A program made the translations under genes and the position numbers. Below are positions 36,434-45,890 of a stretch of DNA of 64,000 bases, piece after piece. The DNA comes from JAHEZL01 sp046074525. Lineage in GTDB: Bacteria; Bacteroidota; Bacteroidia; Flavobacteriales_C; GCA-002722245. The notes below the pieces were generated by a model. That model was given only the letters and a program-made list of their open reading frames with translations. It was not told the origin of the DNA and made no database searches. The stretch's first letter is position 1. Each line of letters opens with the position of its first letter. The stretch spans positions 138,548 through 202,547 of the forward strand of contig JBJTOK010000038.1 in assembly GCA_046074525.1 (NCBI GenBank), written 5' to 3'.

Positions 36434-37837
36434 TTAAGTCACTATTCCTTTCGGAGCAGGCTTAGGCTGATCATTTACAGGTATTTTTGAATAGTTACTC
36501 AAGATGTACACCATAGACAGGTAGAAAGGCATCAATGGAATCTTATATCTTACCAAGGCCCCAAAATTAGCGGTTGTTAATCCCACCGAGAAAGCAAAAA
36601 ACAGTGAGAAAATAAAGGAGAAAAACAGTAAAGGATTCCTCAGAAGGATCCCTTGCAGCCTATGTATCTTAATCCTGAATATCGCAATAGCTGTAAAAAT
36701 TGCCACAATAAGTGATTCCAATGCCGACATAAGGATGAAAGGGTTATCGGCCTCCCATAAAAACGGACGATAAAGTGTTGTAGCGATGGCTATAGGCGCT
36801 TTTGATAGTAAGCTAGGGAGTGTTGGTGCAAAGGGACCAATATCAAAACGGTGGCCACCATAATATTCCTGCTTAAGGTCATTCTGAACTGTTACCGCCT
36901 CACTCATTACCTTATCAATGGAATATTGTCCGGTTGAACCTGAAAATGCATCGAGACTGAAGAAAATTACGGCTACAGACATGGCCAAGAGGAAAGGAAA
37001 AATCAACGCTTTAAAAATAACAGACTTGATTTTAACCAGATAAAACGATAACAACCAGCAACCTATCCCAATGATGAAGGCATTAAAAATATAAGGTTTA
37101 ATTGCCAAAATCAGATATCCGGAAAGGAAACTAATGATTGCAGAGGAAAAAAGTTTTCGTTTTTTCATGAAAGAGTGCACGCTTATCAATAGAAAACACA
37201 TCCCCCCCAGTGTCAGCGGATCTTTCAAAATCCCCGAGCCCCAGAAAACAACAGAAGGGATATACAAGACAGTGTAGGACAACTGCTTTTTGAATACAGG
37301 GTAATATTCAATGAAAAGCTTATATACTTTCCATAATCCAAGGTAACAGAAAAAAGAAACCAGAATACTTGAAGCAAAGAAAGAACCTCCAGTAATTACA
37401 ATAAGAACACTAGCGATCCTCACCAAAAACATCGCTCTCTCATCAGCCCTGAAAATAAAGAACGGGCTATCCAACTGACGTACGCGGAAGTAATTTTTCC
37501 ACATCACATAGTCGCCATCTTCATTGTACATCCCATTAAAAAGGTAATCAAAATACAAAGCCGGATCTTTCCAGAAGGCTTTGCCCATTATTATAGAGTC
37601 ATAATAATAACTGATAGTGTCTCCTCCCTGATAATAAAAGATGTACACGAGCGGAAGCACAATACCCGCAAAAATCTTCAATCTTAAGCCACCATAAAAA
37701 ATCCCCTCTTCTATGGTATCTCCCTTGTTCACATATTTCTTGCTGACGAAATAGATAAAGAAAATACTCAATAGAGAAGCAAGCACCTCTACCGCGAGAT
37801 TGATTTCAATATGTATTCCTGCATCGCCTATTAACAT
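36434..37837 (-). CDS. Polytopic membrane protein of unknown function
   Basis: 467 residues with about ten hydrophobic helices (LAVEVLASLLSIFFIYFV, LIVITGGSFFASSILVSFF, FIIGIGCWLLSFYLV and others). Between helices a VVFWGSGILKDPLTLGG loop is reminiscent of polysaccharide polymerase or GT-C-like membrane proteins, but no signature was certain. It ends two bases from the convergent glycosyltransferase gene and is 9 bases downstream of rlmH on the same strand. A role in glycan polymerisation or transport is a guess from context. Confidence 0.75.
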   Translation of the reverse strand: MLIGDAGIHIEINLAVEVLASLLSIFFIYFVSKKYVNKGDTIEEGIFYGGLRLKIFAGIVLPLVYIFYYQGGDTISYYYDSIIMGKAFWKDPALYFDYLFNGMYNEDGDYVMWKNYFRVRQLDSPFFIFRADERAMFLVRIASVLIVITGGSFFASSILVSFFCYLGLWKVYKLFIEYYPVFKKQLSYTVLYIPSVVFWGSGILKDPLTLGGMCFLLISVHSFMKKRKLFSSAIISFLSGYLILAIKPYIFNAFIIGIGCWLLSFYLVKIKSVIFKALIFPFLLAMSVAVIFFSLDAFSGSTGQYSIDKVMSEAVTVQNDLKQEYYGGHRFDIGPFAPTLPSLLSKAPIAIATTLYRPFLWEADNPFILMSALESLIVAIFTAIAIFRIKIHRLQGILLRNPLLFFSFIFSLFFAFSVGLTTANFGALVRYKIPLMPFYLSMVYILSNYSKIPVNDQPKPAPKGIVT

Positions 37838-37846
37838 ACTTCTTCC

Positions 37847-38317
37847 TTAATGATGGTATTTCTCACGGGCCAAAATCGTAAAAACTCTGTATAACTGCTC
37901 CGCAAATAATAACCTTACCATTTGATGAGTGAACGTCATTTTTGAAATTGCAATCTTATTTTTCACATAAATCTTCACTTCATCACTAAACCCGTAGGCA
38001 CCACCAATCACAAAATAAACTTCCTTCACACCACTGAGGGTGAGCTTTTCAACAAAAGAGGCAAAATCAACCGAACTGTACTCCCTGCCTTTTTCATCGA
38101 GCAGAAATAAGCCAGCGGGATTTTTTCCAGCCAGATATTCCAGCAACAACTTCCCCTCCTGCTCCCTGATCACCGGAATGTCCTGAGATTTGGATTTTGA
38201 ATTCAGCGTCACTATTTCCAGAGAACAGTAATGATTGACTCTTTTCACATAGTCGTCTATCATTTCCTGTAGCTCTCTTTTTTGCGTCTTCCCTATTTCA
38301 ACAATCTTGATCTTCAT
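37847..38317 (-). CDS. rlmH: 23S rRNA pseudouridine-1915 N3-methyltransferase
   Basis: 156 residues, the normal RlmH size. It is a SPOUT-knot dimer that methylates pseudouridine 1915 in helix 69 of 23S rRNA. Conserved elements are KIKIVEIGKT at the N-terminus, LDEKGREYSSVDFA, the SAM-binding FVIGGAYGF and the C-terminal MTFTHQMVRLLFAEQLYRVFTI ending in YHH. It is divergent from the DUF4783 gene; rlmH, DUF4783, nadC and yihY are often clustered in Bacteroidota. Confidence 0.97.
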   Translation of the reverse strand: MKIKIVEIGKTQKRELQEMIDDYVKRVNHYCSLEIVTLNSKSKSQDIPVIREQEGKLLLEYLAGKNPAGLFLLDEKGREYSSVDFASFVEKLTLSGVKEVYFVIGGAYGFSDEVKIYVKNKIAISKMTFTHQMVRLLFAEQLYRVFTILAREKYHH

Positions 38318-38477
38318 TGCTCTGCCACTTCACCAAAAGTAAGTAAAAATGACCTTTTATCTTTCCTTTGGTGTTTTTTTGTAAAAAATCGCGTAGGTTT
38401 GGGTAATTTATTTTTTGGTTTAGTTTTTGTAACTTGAAATACCGATAGCTTTTACAAAGAAATTAAATTCATAAACA

Positions 38478-38861
38478 ATGAAAGGAATCATCAGCATCGT
38501 TTTAGCAAGTTTACTTCTAACCGCTCCGGGTATTCAGGACAACATCAACAATGCCATAAAATCGGCTAACAGTCAGGTGTTGGCTCAATATTTCAACAAC
38601 ACAATCGACCTTTCAGTACTAAGTCAGGAAAACGTATACAGCAAGGCTCAGGCCGAACAAATACTTAAAAATTTCTTTGCCAATCATAAACCTACCTCCT
38701 TCCGCATCGGACATGAAGGCAAAGCCAATGATGGCAGCATGTACTTTATTATCAAGCTGGGGACCAACAATGGAAATTACCGGATTTACTACCTGCTCAA
38801 GCAAACAGGAAACCAATTATTGATACACAAGTTCCGCATTGATACCGACAATGACGAATAA
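38478..38861 (+). CDS. DUF4783 domain protein
   Basis: 127 residues with a short signal peptide (IISIVLASLLLTAPG). The mature domain is a compact alpha+beta fold of the NTF2-like type: NNTIDLSVLSQENVYSKAQAEQILKNFFANH, then strands SFRIGHEGK, YFIIKLGTN and YRIYYLLKQ. It matches the DUF4783 family, which is confined to Bacteroidota and typically next to nadC. It overlaps nadC by 11 bases. It is exported, ligand unknown. Confidence 0.88.
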   Translation: MKGIISIVLASLLLTAPGIQDNINNAIKSANSQVLAQYFNNTIDLSVLSQENVYSKAQAEQILKNFFANHKPTSFRIGHEGKANDGSMYFIIKLGTNNGNYRIYYLLKQTGNQLLIHKFRIDTDNDE

Positions 38862-39708
38862 CCAGGAACACTTCGATCGTTTTATTAAGTCAGCTATTGC
38901 AGAAGACATTGCAAATGGAGATCACTCCTCGCTTTCTACCATTCCTGAATCCAGCTCCGTAAAAGCTCAAATCATTTCAAAAGATACAGGTGTCATAGCC
39001 GGGGTGAATCGCGCTATTGAAATCTTTCATTCTCTCGACAAAACCATTAATATAACTGCCTTTGTTAAGGATGGAGACAGCGTTGTTCCTAAACAAAAAC
39101 TCCTCGCACTGGAAGGCAATGCCCGAAGTATACTCATGATGGAAAGAATTGCCTTGAACTGCATGCAGCGGATGTCGGGAATTGCCACTTATACCAAATC
39201 CATTACCAGCAAGATCAGTCATACAAAATGTAAATTGCTCGACACCCGAAAAACTGCTCCCGGACTACGTTTCCTTGAAAAAGAAGCTGTTGTCATCGGT
39301 GGTGGGATGAATCACAGAATGGGCTTGTATGACATGATCATGATCAAGGACAATCACATTGATTTTTCGGGTGGCATTGAAAACGCTGTATTAAATGCCA
39401 ATCAGTATATTAAAGACAAAGGACTCGATTTGAAAATAGAAATTGAAGTCCGCAATTTTGAAGAGCTTGATATCGTACTTAACATTGGAAAAGTACACAG
39501 AATCATGCTCGACAACTTCACTCCCGATAATCTAAAAAAAGCCGTACAGAAAATCAATAAACGTTTTGAAACAGAAGCTTCAGGAGGAATTACCGAGAAT
39601 AGCATTGTTGCCTATGCTGAAACCGGAGTCGACTACATTTCCGTTGGTGCGCTGACGCACAGCGTGAAAAATTTCGACATCAGTTTAATTGCCCAGAAAA
39701 ATGACTAA
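38851..39708 (+). CDS. nadC: Quinolinate phosphoribosyltransferase (carboxylating)
   Basis: 285 residues from the ATG at 38851 (MTNNQEHF). It makes nicotinate mononucleotide from quinolinate and PRPP in de novo NAD synthesis. Recognised are the helix EDIANGDHSS, NCMQRMSGIAT, LDTRKTAPGLR with catalytic Arg/Lys, GGGMNHRMGLYD, IKDNHI and EASGGIT. An in-frame ATG four codons earlier is inside DUF4783 and less likely. It is part of a tight DUF4783-nadC-yihY operon with overlaps at both ends. Confidence 0.97.
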   Translation: MTNNQEHFDRFIKSAIAEDIANGDHSSLSTIPESSSVKAQIISKDTGVIAGVNRAIEIFHSLDKTINITAFVKDGDSVVPKQKLLALEGNARSILMMERIALNCMQRMSGIATYTKSITSKISHTKCKLLDTRKTAPGLRFLEKEAVVIGGGMNHRMGLYDMIMIKDNHIDFSGGIENAVLNANQYIKDKGLDLKIEIEVRNFEELDIVLNIGKVHRIMLDNFTPDNLKKAVQKINKRFETEASGGITENSIVAYAETGVDYISVGALTHSVKNFDISLIAQKND

Positions 39709-40636
39709 GCAGAAAATAAAAGATTTCTTATTAAAGATTACACTGATAAAGAAACTACACTCTTTCACCAGCAAGCATAGCTTTCTAGGCTTCCAGGGAG
39801 TTCCTATTTATGAGGTGGTAAGGCATCTTTATGAAGGAATAAAAAAAGGGACTTTCACCACCCGCGCTTCTTCTTTAGCATTCAAGTTTTTTTTCGCCAT
39901 TTTTCCTGGAATTATCTTTCTTTTCACCTTAATTCCACTTATTCCTGTGGATGGCTTTCAGGAAACACTGATTGAAATGATTAAAGATTACCTTCCTAAG
40001 GGTTTGAATGAGATTGCAATTACTACCATCGAAGACTTGATCAGCACTCCGCGCGGAGGTTTGCTTTCTTTCAACTTCCTGCTCATGCTCTACCTTACCA
40101 CCAATGGCGTACACTCGCTGATGAATGAGTTTAATAACAGCTATCATGTATATGAAACCAGAAATCCTTTTAAACAAAGATTAGTTTCCTTTATCCTGGC
40201 AATGGTACTTACCTCCCTCCTGGTATTGAGTGTGGCTTTGATTATTGCAACGCACCTTTTAGTAGATGCCATGGAACAAAATACCGGAATTACTGATAGC
40301 TTAAGTGGTTTCCTGTTGCACTCCGCAAAATGGGTGGTGGTTTTTGCTTTATACTACTTCGCTATTGCGCTGTTGTATTATTTCGGTCCGGCCAAAAGCA
40401 AATTCTTCAAATTCTTTTCTCCGGGCTCTTTCGTAACTACTGTGCTGCTCTTAATTACCTTGTATGGTTTTTCCATGTATATACAATACTTCAGTACCTA
40501 CAACAAGATTTACGGTTCCATCGGAACGGTGATGCTGGTGATGTTGTGGTTTTTCCTCAACTCATACATCCTGCTGCTGGGCTTTGATATCAATGCCAGC
40601 ATCGCTACAGCGAAGAAAAAAAGTATTCTAGTTTAA
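39701..40636 (+). CDS. YihY/BrkB family inner-membrane protein
   Basis: 311 residues from the ATG at 39701, which overlaps the nadC stop (ATGACTAA). Six membrane helices are typical of the YihY/BrkB (formerly RNase BN) family: GTFTTRASSLAFKFFFAIFPGIIFLFTL, GLLSFNFLLMLYLTTNGVHSLMNEFNNSY, VVVFALYYFAIALLYYFGP and GTVMLVMLWFFLNSYILLLGFDINAS. The RNase BN assignment of this family was withdrawn, and its transport or envelope role is not settled. It converges on wecB, overlapping it by 9 bases. Confidence 0.92.
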   Translation: MTKQKIKDFLLKITLIKKLHSFTSKHSFLGFQGVPIYEVVRHLYEGIKKGTFTTRASSLAFKFFFAIFPGIIFLFTLIPLIPVDGFQETLIEMIKDYLPKGLNEIAITTIEDLISTPRGGLLSFNFLLMLYLTTNGVHSLMNEFNNSYHVYETRNPFKQRLVSFILAMVLTSLLVLSVALIIATHLLVDAMEQNTGITDSLSGFLLHSAKWVVVFALYYFAIALLYYFGPAKSKFFKFFSPGSFVTTVLLLITLYGFSMYIQYFSTYNKIYGSIGTVMLVMLWFFLNSYILLLGFDINASIATAKKKSILV

Positions 40637-41722
40637 GAATTTGTGAATAGCCTCCACGATTCTTTCTGTTGACTGACCATCCCATTTCTCAGGAATTGCG
40701 CCCTTCTTGTATTGACCCGAAAGAATGCTTGATACATAATTTAGAATCACCTGTTCATCCAGCTCCAATAAAGTATTAGTTCCCACTCCCACAGTAATCG
40801 GTCGCTCTGTATTCGGCCTAACAGTAAGACAAGGTACTCCAAGGAAAGTAGTTTCCTCCTGAATACCCCCTGAATCCGTCACAACCCCTTTGGCATGGGT
40901 AATCAGATTCATAAAATCGAAATACCCCTGCGGCTCACACAACTCGATATTGGAGGATGAGAGCAAATCTTTAAATCCGTAATTCTCCGCGTTTTTAATA
41001 GTCCGCGGATGAATCGGAAAAATGATCTTTATGTCTTTTGAAATCTTGCTGATGAGCTGAAAAATGAGTTTCAAATTGTGCTCATTGTCCACATTTGCCG
41101 GACGGTGAAAAGTCATCACCAGGTATTTTCCTTTCTCCAGATTATGCTTTTGCAACACAGTGCTCTTCTCTATTTTCCCTTTGAATTTAATCAGGGAATC
41201 AATCATGGTATTACCGGTGAAGATAATGTTTTCAGACTTCTTTCCTTCCTTAAGCAAATTTTCATTGCCCGACTTTTCTGTAGTGAAAAACAAAGCTGCC
41301 AGGTCATCCACCACAATACGGTTGATTTCTTCAGGCATCGTTTTATCGAAACTTCTCAGTCCGCTTTCAATATGAGCCACCGGGATATTGTAGCGTGAAG
41401 CCACAAAAGCACAGGCAAAAGTAGAATCCACATCACCCGGCACTACTACTAAATCCGGTCTGTCATTTTTAATTTCTTTTTCAAACTGAAGCATGATGTC
41501 CGCAATAGGTGTCATCACGCTATCTCTTTTCAACTCAAACAATACATCTGGGGTGGGTATCTCTAATTCTTCAAAAAACACTTTGCTCATCTTGTAATCA
41601 AAGTGCTGACCTGTATGCAATAACTTAAACTGCAAATCGGGATACTTTGAAAAACATTCTTTAAGACGCGTGATTTTAATGAGATTCGGGCGGGTACCAA
41701 CACATACCAATACTTTCTTCAT
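40628..41722 (-). CDS. wecB: UDP-N-acetylglucosamine 2-epimerase (non-hydrolysing)
   Basis: 364 residues from the ATG at 41722 (MKKVLVCVGTRPNLIK); an ATG nine codons upstream is also in frame but precedes the conserved start. It interconverts UDP-GlcNAc and UDP-ManNAc for surface glycans. Motifs: GTRPNLIK, HTGQHFDYKMS, VPGDVDSTFACAF, HIESGLRSFD...PEEINR, FHRPANVDN, PIHPRT and DSGGIQEETTFLGVPCLTVR. All known active-site residues appear present (Asp, Glu and His of these motifs). Confidence 0.95.
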   Translation of the reverse strand: MKKVLVCVGTRPNLIKITRLKECFSKYPDLQFKLLHTGQHFDYKMSKVFFEELEIPTPDVLFELKRDSVMTPIADIMLQFEKEIKNDRPDLVVVPGDVDSTFACAFVASRYNIPVAHIESGLRSFDKTMPEEINRIVVDDLAALFFTTEKSGNENLLKEGKKSENIIFTGNTMIDSLIKFKGKIEKSTVLQKHNLEKGKYLVMTFHRPANVDNEHNLKLIFQLISKISKDIKIIFPIHPRTIKNAENYGFKDLLSSSNIELCEPQGYFDFMNLITHAKGVVTDSGGIQEETTFLGVPCLTVRPNTERPITVGVGTNTLLELDEQVILNYVSSILSGQYKKGAIPEKWDGQSTERIVEAIHKFLN

Positions 41723-41787
41723 TTTGAGCTGTTTCGGATTAATTCCCAAATCTAAATAATTATGGCGGCTTTTTTAAAAATTCATTC

Positions 41788-41816
41788 TTGTCTTTTTTAT
41801 TAAGATTGTATATTTG
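41788..41816 (+). promoter_or_regulatory. Promoter of the M1 peptidase gene
   Basis: TTG (41788-41790) is followed after 18 bases by TATATTTG (41809-41816), a full match to the Bacteroidota TAnnTTTG -7 box. The start of transcription would be near 41823, leaving a leader of about 13 bases before the ATG at 41836. Confidence 0.65.
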
Positions 41817-41835
41817 AAACGAATCATTTTTACCT

Positions 41836-44800
41836 ATGCGTTTTTTATACTTTATCATAGCCCTCATTATCCCTGCAACCGGGATTTCCCAAATTTACGA
41901 TCCTCTGCATCCGCCCAATTCATACAGGAATGCAACCAATCCCGAATACTGGAAAAATCGAAAACCTTACGAAGGCTATTGGCAGCAAGATGTGCACTAC
42001 ACCATCCAGGCTAAACTCGATGAAAGAACCCACATCATTAGCGGGAAGGAATTTCTTACTTATTGGAACAACTCTCCCGATTCCCTGAACTTTGTTTACT
42101 TCCACCTTTACCAAAATGCATTTCAGCCTGGCTCCTACTATGATAATCTGCTGAAGGAAAACGGATATCCTACACGTTACGGACAATACGAAGCCAGCAA
42201 AAAAGGTACTGAGATCGTTAGTATTAAAATCAATGGAGAGCTTGTAAAAACCGAACTCGACAATACCATTCTCAAAGTCTTTCTTCCAGAAGCCATCAAA
42301 GCTGGTGGCAAAGCGGCTTTTGAAATTGAATTCAAGACTTATTTCGACTCTGGCTCTTCACGCCGCAGAATGAAATTGTTCAAGGTAGCCCACGGCTACA
42401 AACACTTTGATGGAGTACACTGGTATCCGCGTATTAGCGTTTACGACCGTAAGTTTGGCTGGGACACCGACCAGCATCTGGATAAAGAATTTTATGGCGA
42501 TTTCGGCACCTACGATGTGGAACTTACCATGGCCTCTAACTACGTTGTTGAAGCGACTGGCTTCCTCCAAAACCGAAATGAGGTTTTGCCTGAAGATCTG
42601 CGCAAAAAGCTCGACTTGAAAAACTTTGTCAACCGCAAATCAACCGACACCATTACAATCATTACGCCTTACAATCCTAAAGAAACCAAAACGTGGATTT
42701 ATCACGCCGAAAACGTACACGACTTTGCTTTTACCGCTGATCCTACTTACCGTATCGACGAGAAGTACTGGGGCGATATCCAGTGCGTGGCTATGGTGCG
42801 TGAGCAAAATGCAGCAAAGTGGATCAACGCCGCCGATTACGCTTCAAAAGTCATTAAAGTGTATTCGGAGAATTTCGGACAATACATTTATCCTAAAATG
42901 GTGGTGGCCGACGCTGAAGATGGAATGGAATATCCGATGCTGACCCTCGATGCCGGTCAGGATCCCAACTACCGCAGTCTGCTCGCCCACGAAATCGGCC
43001 ACAACTGGTTCTTCGGAATGGTCGGCAGCAACGAAACTTACCGCGCTGCTCTTGATGAAGGGTTCACACAATTTCTGGATTCATGGGCTTATAAAATAAT
43101 TGATGGCGACACTGTTTATCACCTTCCTTCTTCATCGGCCTACCACAGAAAATTCCGCAAGGAAACTCTGGTAAGGAATTCAAGGGTTTTCGACAATTAC
43201 ATTTATACTGCTGCGCAACGCGACGACAGAACATTGAATACACACTCCAGCGACTTCGACGGCGGATCTATCCGTCACGATGGTGGTTACGGACAGGTGT
43301 ACTACAAAACTTCCACTATGCTATATAACCTGCAGTATGTGTTGGGCGACTCGCTTTTCCAGGCTGCCATGAAACATTATTTCAACCAGTGGAAAACCTG
43401 CCATCCTTACTTTGAAGACTTCAGGAATTCTATCATCAGCTATGCTCACGTTGATTTGAACTGGTTTTTTGATCAATGGCTCGAAACCACTAAAGTGGTA
43501 GACTATTCGCTTAGCTGTATTAAAAAAGGAAAGGAAAAGGATCAATATATCCTCACCTTTAAAAGAAAGGGCGAAATGCAGATGCCTATCGACTTCCAGG
43601 TGATAAGTAACAGCGACAGTGTAGCCAATTACCATATTCCAAATACCTGGTTCGTAAAAAAGACTTCGGCTACTGTTCTGCCTAAATGGTACGGTTGGGG
43701 AAATTTGCAACCCGAGTATGAAGCTATCATCACTGTTCCCGGCGGGATTTATAATGTAGTTATTGATCCCTCCAACCGACTGGCGGATGTGAACATGCTC
43801 AACAATTCAAAGAAACTTCCTTATATAGTTGATTTTGATGCGCGACTCAATAATCCACTCAACCGCAGTCAGTACGAACTCAACTGGAGACCTGATTTGT
43901 GGTACAACAGGTACGATGGTGTAAAAGCCGGATTGCATCTCAATGGAAATTACCTGAGAAACTTCCATGTTTTTGATCTTACTTTCTGGTTCAACACCGG
44001 AATGGGGCAAGCTGATTTCCCTTCTTCTGTATACATCAATAAATACAATGCTTTCTCTTACCGCATCAATTACAGCACCTTACTTCCTTGCCTGAGCAAA
44101 AACACAAAGATTGATGCGCATTCCAGCTTTTTGGATGGTTTGCAGCATTATGAACTCGGAATGTCGAAATTCTCAAAAAGCAGGAATGATAAAGTGCGAC
44201 TTTCCCTCAAAGCCTTGTACAGACAGAATGAGCATGATTTGAATTATCTTCTCCTTCCAAATGAATGGCTGGCCAATAAATGGAACAACACATTAAATCT
44301 TGATTACACTCACATATACCACTATCCTTCGGGACAGGGAGAAATCAAGATTGGTCTGCGCACTTCCGTTCTAGGCAGTAATTACGACTACTCCACTTTG
44401 CGCATTTCTGCGGTGAATCATTCCCGCATCGACAAGATGGTTTTCAGTACACGTTTCTTTGCTCAGGTAGGTACAGGAGCTAATGTTGCGCTCGAATCAT
44501 CCTTGTTTGCTGCTGGTGCTAATCCGGAAGAAATGATGGACAATAAATACACGCGATCGGCTGGCGTTTTTTCGGCTGCTGATGCTGCTTTCAGCGAAAA
44601 TACAGGAGTTTTCCATGCCGGTGGCGGATTAAACCTCCGTGGCTATAGCGGTTACCTGATGGCAGAATCTTCTTCCACGGATCCATACATCCCCGGATAC
44701 AAAGGTATTTCAGGAACATCGTTCAGCGCCGAATTGGAGTTCAGCGACTATTTCCGCTGGTTCCCAGCACGTGTGCGACAGTACATTGAATTTGATACTT

Positions 44801-45042
44801 ACCTGTTCTCCGATGCAGGATTACTGGTTGTTCCGACAGGAAGCATACAAAACCAATGGGGTACTTTCTCTGTTGATGCCGGAGCAGGAACGACATTCAA
44901 AATCAAGAAATTCGGAAGATTGGAAGCTGTGAAGCCTTTAGTGGTTCGCTTCGACTTCCCGCTGTTCCTCAGCAGAACACCGTATGCGTCTCCTGATAAT
45001 TTGCAGTTCAGATGGATCGTGGGTGTTAACAGAGCGTTTTAG
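41836..45042 (+). CDS. M1 metallopeptidase fused to an Omp85-like outer-membrane barrel
   Basis: 1068 residues. A signal peptide (FLYFIIALIIPATGIS) leads to a gluzincin M1 peptidase (about 50-620): substrate motif EDGMEYPM in place of GAMEN, zinc site HEIGHNW at residues 385-391 and the third ligand Glu408, exactly 18 residues after His389. From about residue 650 the sequence changes to alternating amphipathic strands (GLHLNGNYLRNFHVFDLTFWF, IKIGLRTSVLG, FSTRFFAQVG). It includes GGGLNLRGYSGY, resembling the (V/L)RG(F/Y) motif of Omp85 barrels, and ends with a terminal Phe. This suggests an aminopeptidase tethered to the outer membrane through its own barrel. Confidence 0.88.
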   Translation: MRFLYFIIALIIPATGISQIYDPLHPPNSYRNATNPEYWKNRKPYEGYWQQDVHYTIQAKLDERTHIISGKEFLTYWNNSPDSLNFVYFHLYQNAFQPGSYYDNLLKENGYPTRYGQYEASKKGTEIVSIKINGELVKTELDNTILKVFLPEAIKAGGKAAFEIEFKTYFDSGSSRRRMKLFKVAHGYKHFDGVHWYPRISVYDRKFGWDTDQHLDKEFYGDFGTYDVELTMASNYVVEATGFLQNRNEVLPEDLRKKLDLKNFVNRKSTDTITIITPYNPKETKTWIYHAENVHDFAFTADPTYRIDEKYWGDIQCVAMVREQNAAKWINAADYASKVIKVYSENFGQYIYPKMVVADAEDGMEYPMLTLDAGQDPNYRSLLAHEIGHNWFFGMVGSNETYRAALDEGFTQFLDSWAYKIIDGDTVYHLPSSSAYHRKFRKETLVRNSRVFDNYIYTAAQRDDRTLNTHSSDFDGGSIRHDGGYGQVYYKTSTMLYNLQYVLGDSLFQAAMKHYFNQWKTCHPYFEDFRNSIISYAHVDLNWFFDQWLETTKVVDYSLSCIKKGKEKDQYILTFKRKGEMQMPIDFQVISNSDSVANYHIPNTWFVKKTSATVLPKWYGWGNLQPEYEAIITVPGGIYNVVIDPSNRLADVNMLNNSKKLPYIVDFDARLNNPLNRSQYELNWRPDLWYNRYDGVKAGLHLNGNYLRNFHVFDLTFWFNTGMGQADFPSSVYINKYNAFSYRINYSTLLPCLSKNTKIDAHSSFLDGLQHYELGMSKFSKSRNDKVRLSLKALYRQNEHDLNYLLLPNEWLANKWNNTLNLDYTHIYHYPSGQGEIKIGLRTSVLGSNYDYSTLRISAVNHSRIDKMVFSTRFFAQVGTGANVALESSLFAAGANPEEMMDNKYTRSAGVFSAADAAFSENTGVFHAGGGLNLRGYSGYLMAESSSTDPYIPGYKGISGTSFSAELEFSDYFRWFPARVRQYIEFDTYLFSDAGLLVVPTGSIQNQWGTFSVDAGAGTTFKIKKFGRLEAVKPLVVRFDFPLFLSRTPYASPDNLQFRWIVGVNRAF

Positions 45043-45055
45043 AGAAGAGAGGGGA

Positions 45056-45886
45056 TTACACCAATCTTATTCCATCCTCTTCAAGAAGAATCAGGCGTTT
45101 TTTATAAAGAACGCCCACTGCCTTCTTGAAAGTTTTTTTGCTTTCCCCAAAGATCTGGTAAATGATTTCGGGAGAAGATTTATCGGTGACGCGGAGCAAA
45201 CCTCCATTTTCTTTAATCTTATCAAGGATACGATCTTCCAGCGATTCCACCTTGGCAAAACCAGTTTTACTTAAAGAAATATCCAGCTTTTCATCTTGGC
45301 GTATTTTTTTGAGATACCCCTTCAGCTTATCGCCGGCTTTGAGCGGGCGGAAAACTTCGTTTTCATAAACCACTCCCCAAAATTTACTGTTCACAATCAC
45401 CTTGAAACCGAGATCGGTTTTGTTCACCACCAGCAGATCCACTTCCTCCCCTTCTTCAATATCAAGCGCATAGTTATCAAGATACTTATCGAGTTTGGCT
45501 GTAGCGGCAATTCTTCCGCTTTGCTCATCAAAATAGATGAACACCACATACCAACGCCCCACTTCCATATCCATCTTTTGTTCGCGGAAAGGAACCAGAA
45601 TATCCTTCATCAATCCCCAATCCATGAAAGCGCCAATCTGATTAACAGCGGCAACCTTTAAACAGGCAAACTCCCCCACTTGTCCACGTGGCGTTTCTGT
45701 AGTCGCAATGAGCCGGTCGCTGGAATCCAGGTAAAGAAACACCATTACTTCATCGCCAGGTTTCGTCCCTTTTGGCACATATCTTTTTGGCATCAGTATT
45801 TCACCATGCTCCTCGCCATCGAGATAAACCCCGAATTCAACCAACTTCACCACCTTCATGGTATTGTACTTTCCTATTGAGATCAT
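45056..45886 (-). CDS. cvfB: S1-type RNA-binding protein, CvfB family
   Basis: 276 residues. It contains tandem S1/OB folds of the CvfB (YitL) type: the start MISIGKYNTMKVVKLVEFGVYLD, then GTKPGDEVMVFLYLDSSDRLIATT, AVNQIGAFMDWGLMKDILVPF, a third S1 copy VVNKTDLGFKVIVNSKFWGVVY, and a C-terminal winged helix (SPEIIYQIFGESKKTFKKAVGVLYKK). The family binds RNA and affects virulence-factor expression in staphylococci; its role here is unknown. It starts 4 bases after the acyl-CoA reductase stop, so the two form an operon. Confidence 0.88.
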   Translation of the reverse strand: MISIGKYNTMKVVKLVEFGVYLDGEEHGEILMPKRYVPKGTKPGDEVMVFLYLDSSDRLIATTETPRGQVGEFACLKVAAVNQIGAFMDWGLMKDILVPFREQKMDMEVGRWYVVFIYFDEQSGRIAATAKLDKYLDNYALDIEEGEEVDLLVVNKTDLGFKVIVNSKFWGVVYENEVFRPLKAGDKLKGYLKKIRQDEKLDISLSKTGFAKVESLEDRILDKIKENGGLLRVTDKSSPEIIYQIFGESKKTFKKAVGVLYKKRLILLEEDGIRLV

Positions 45887-45890
45887 AATT

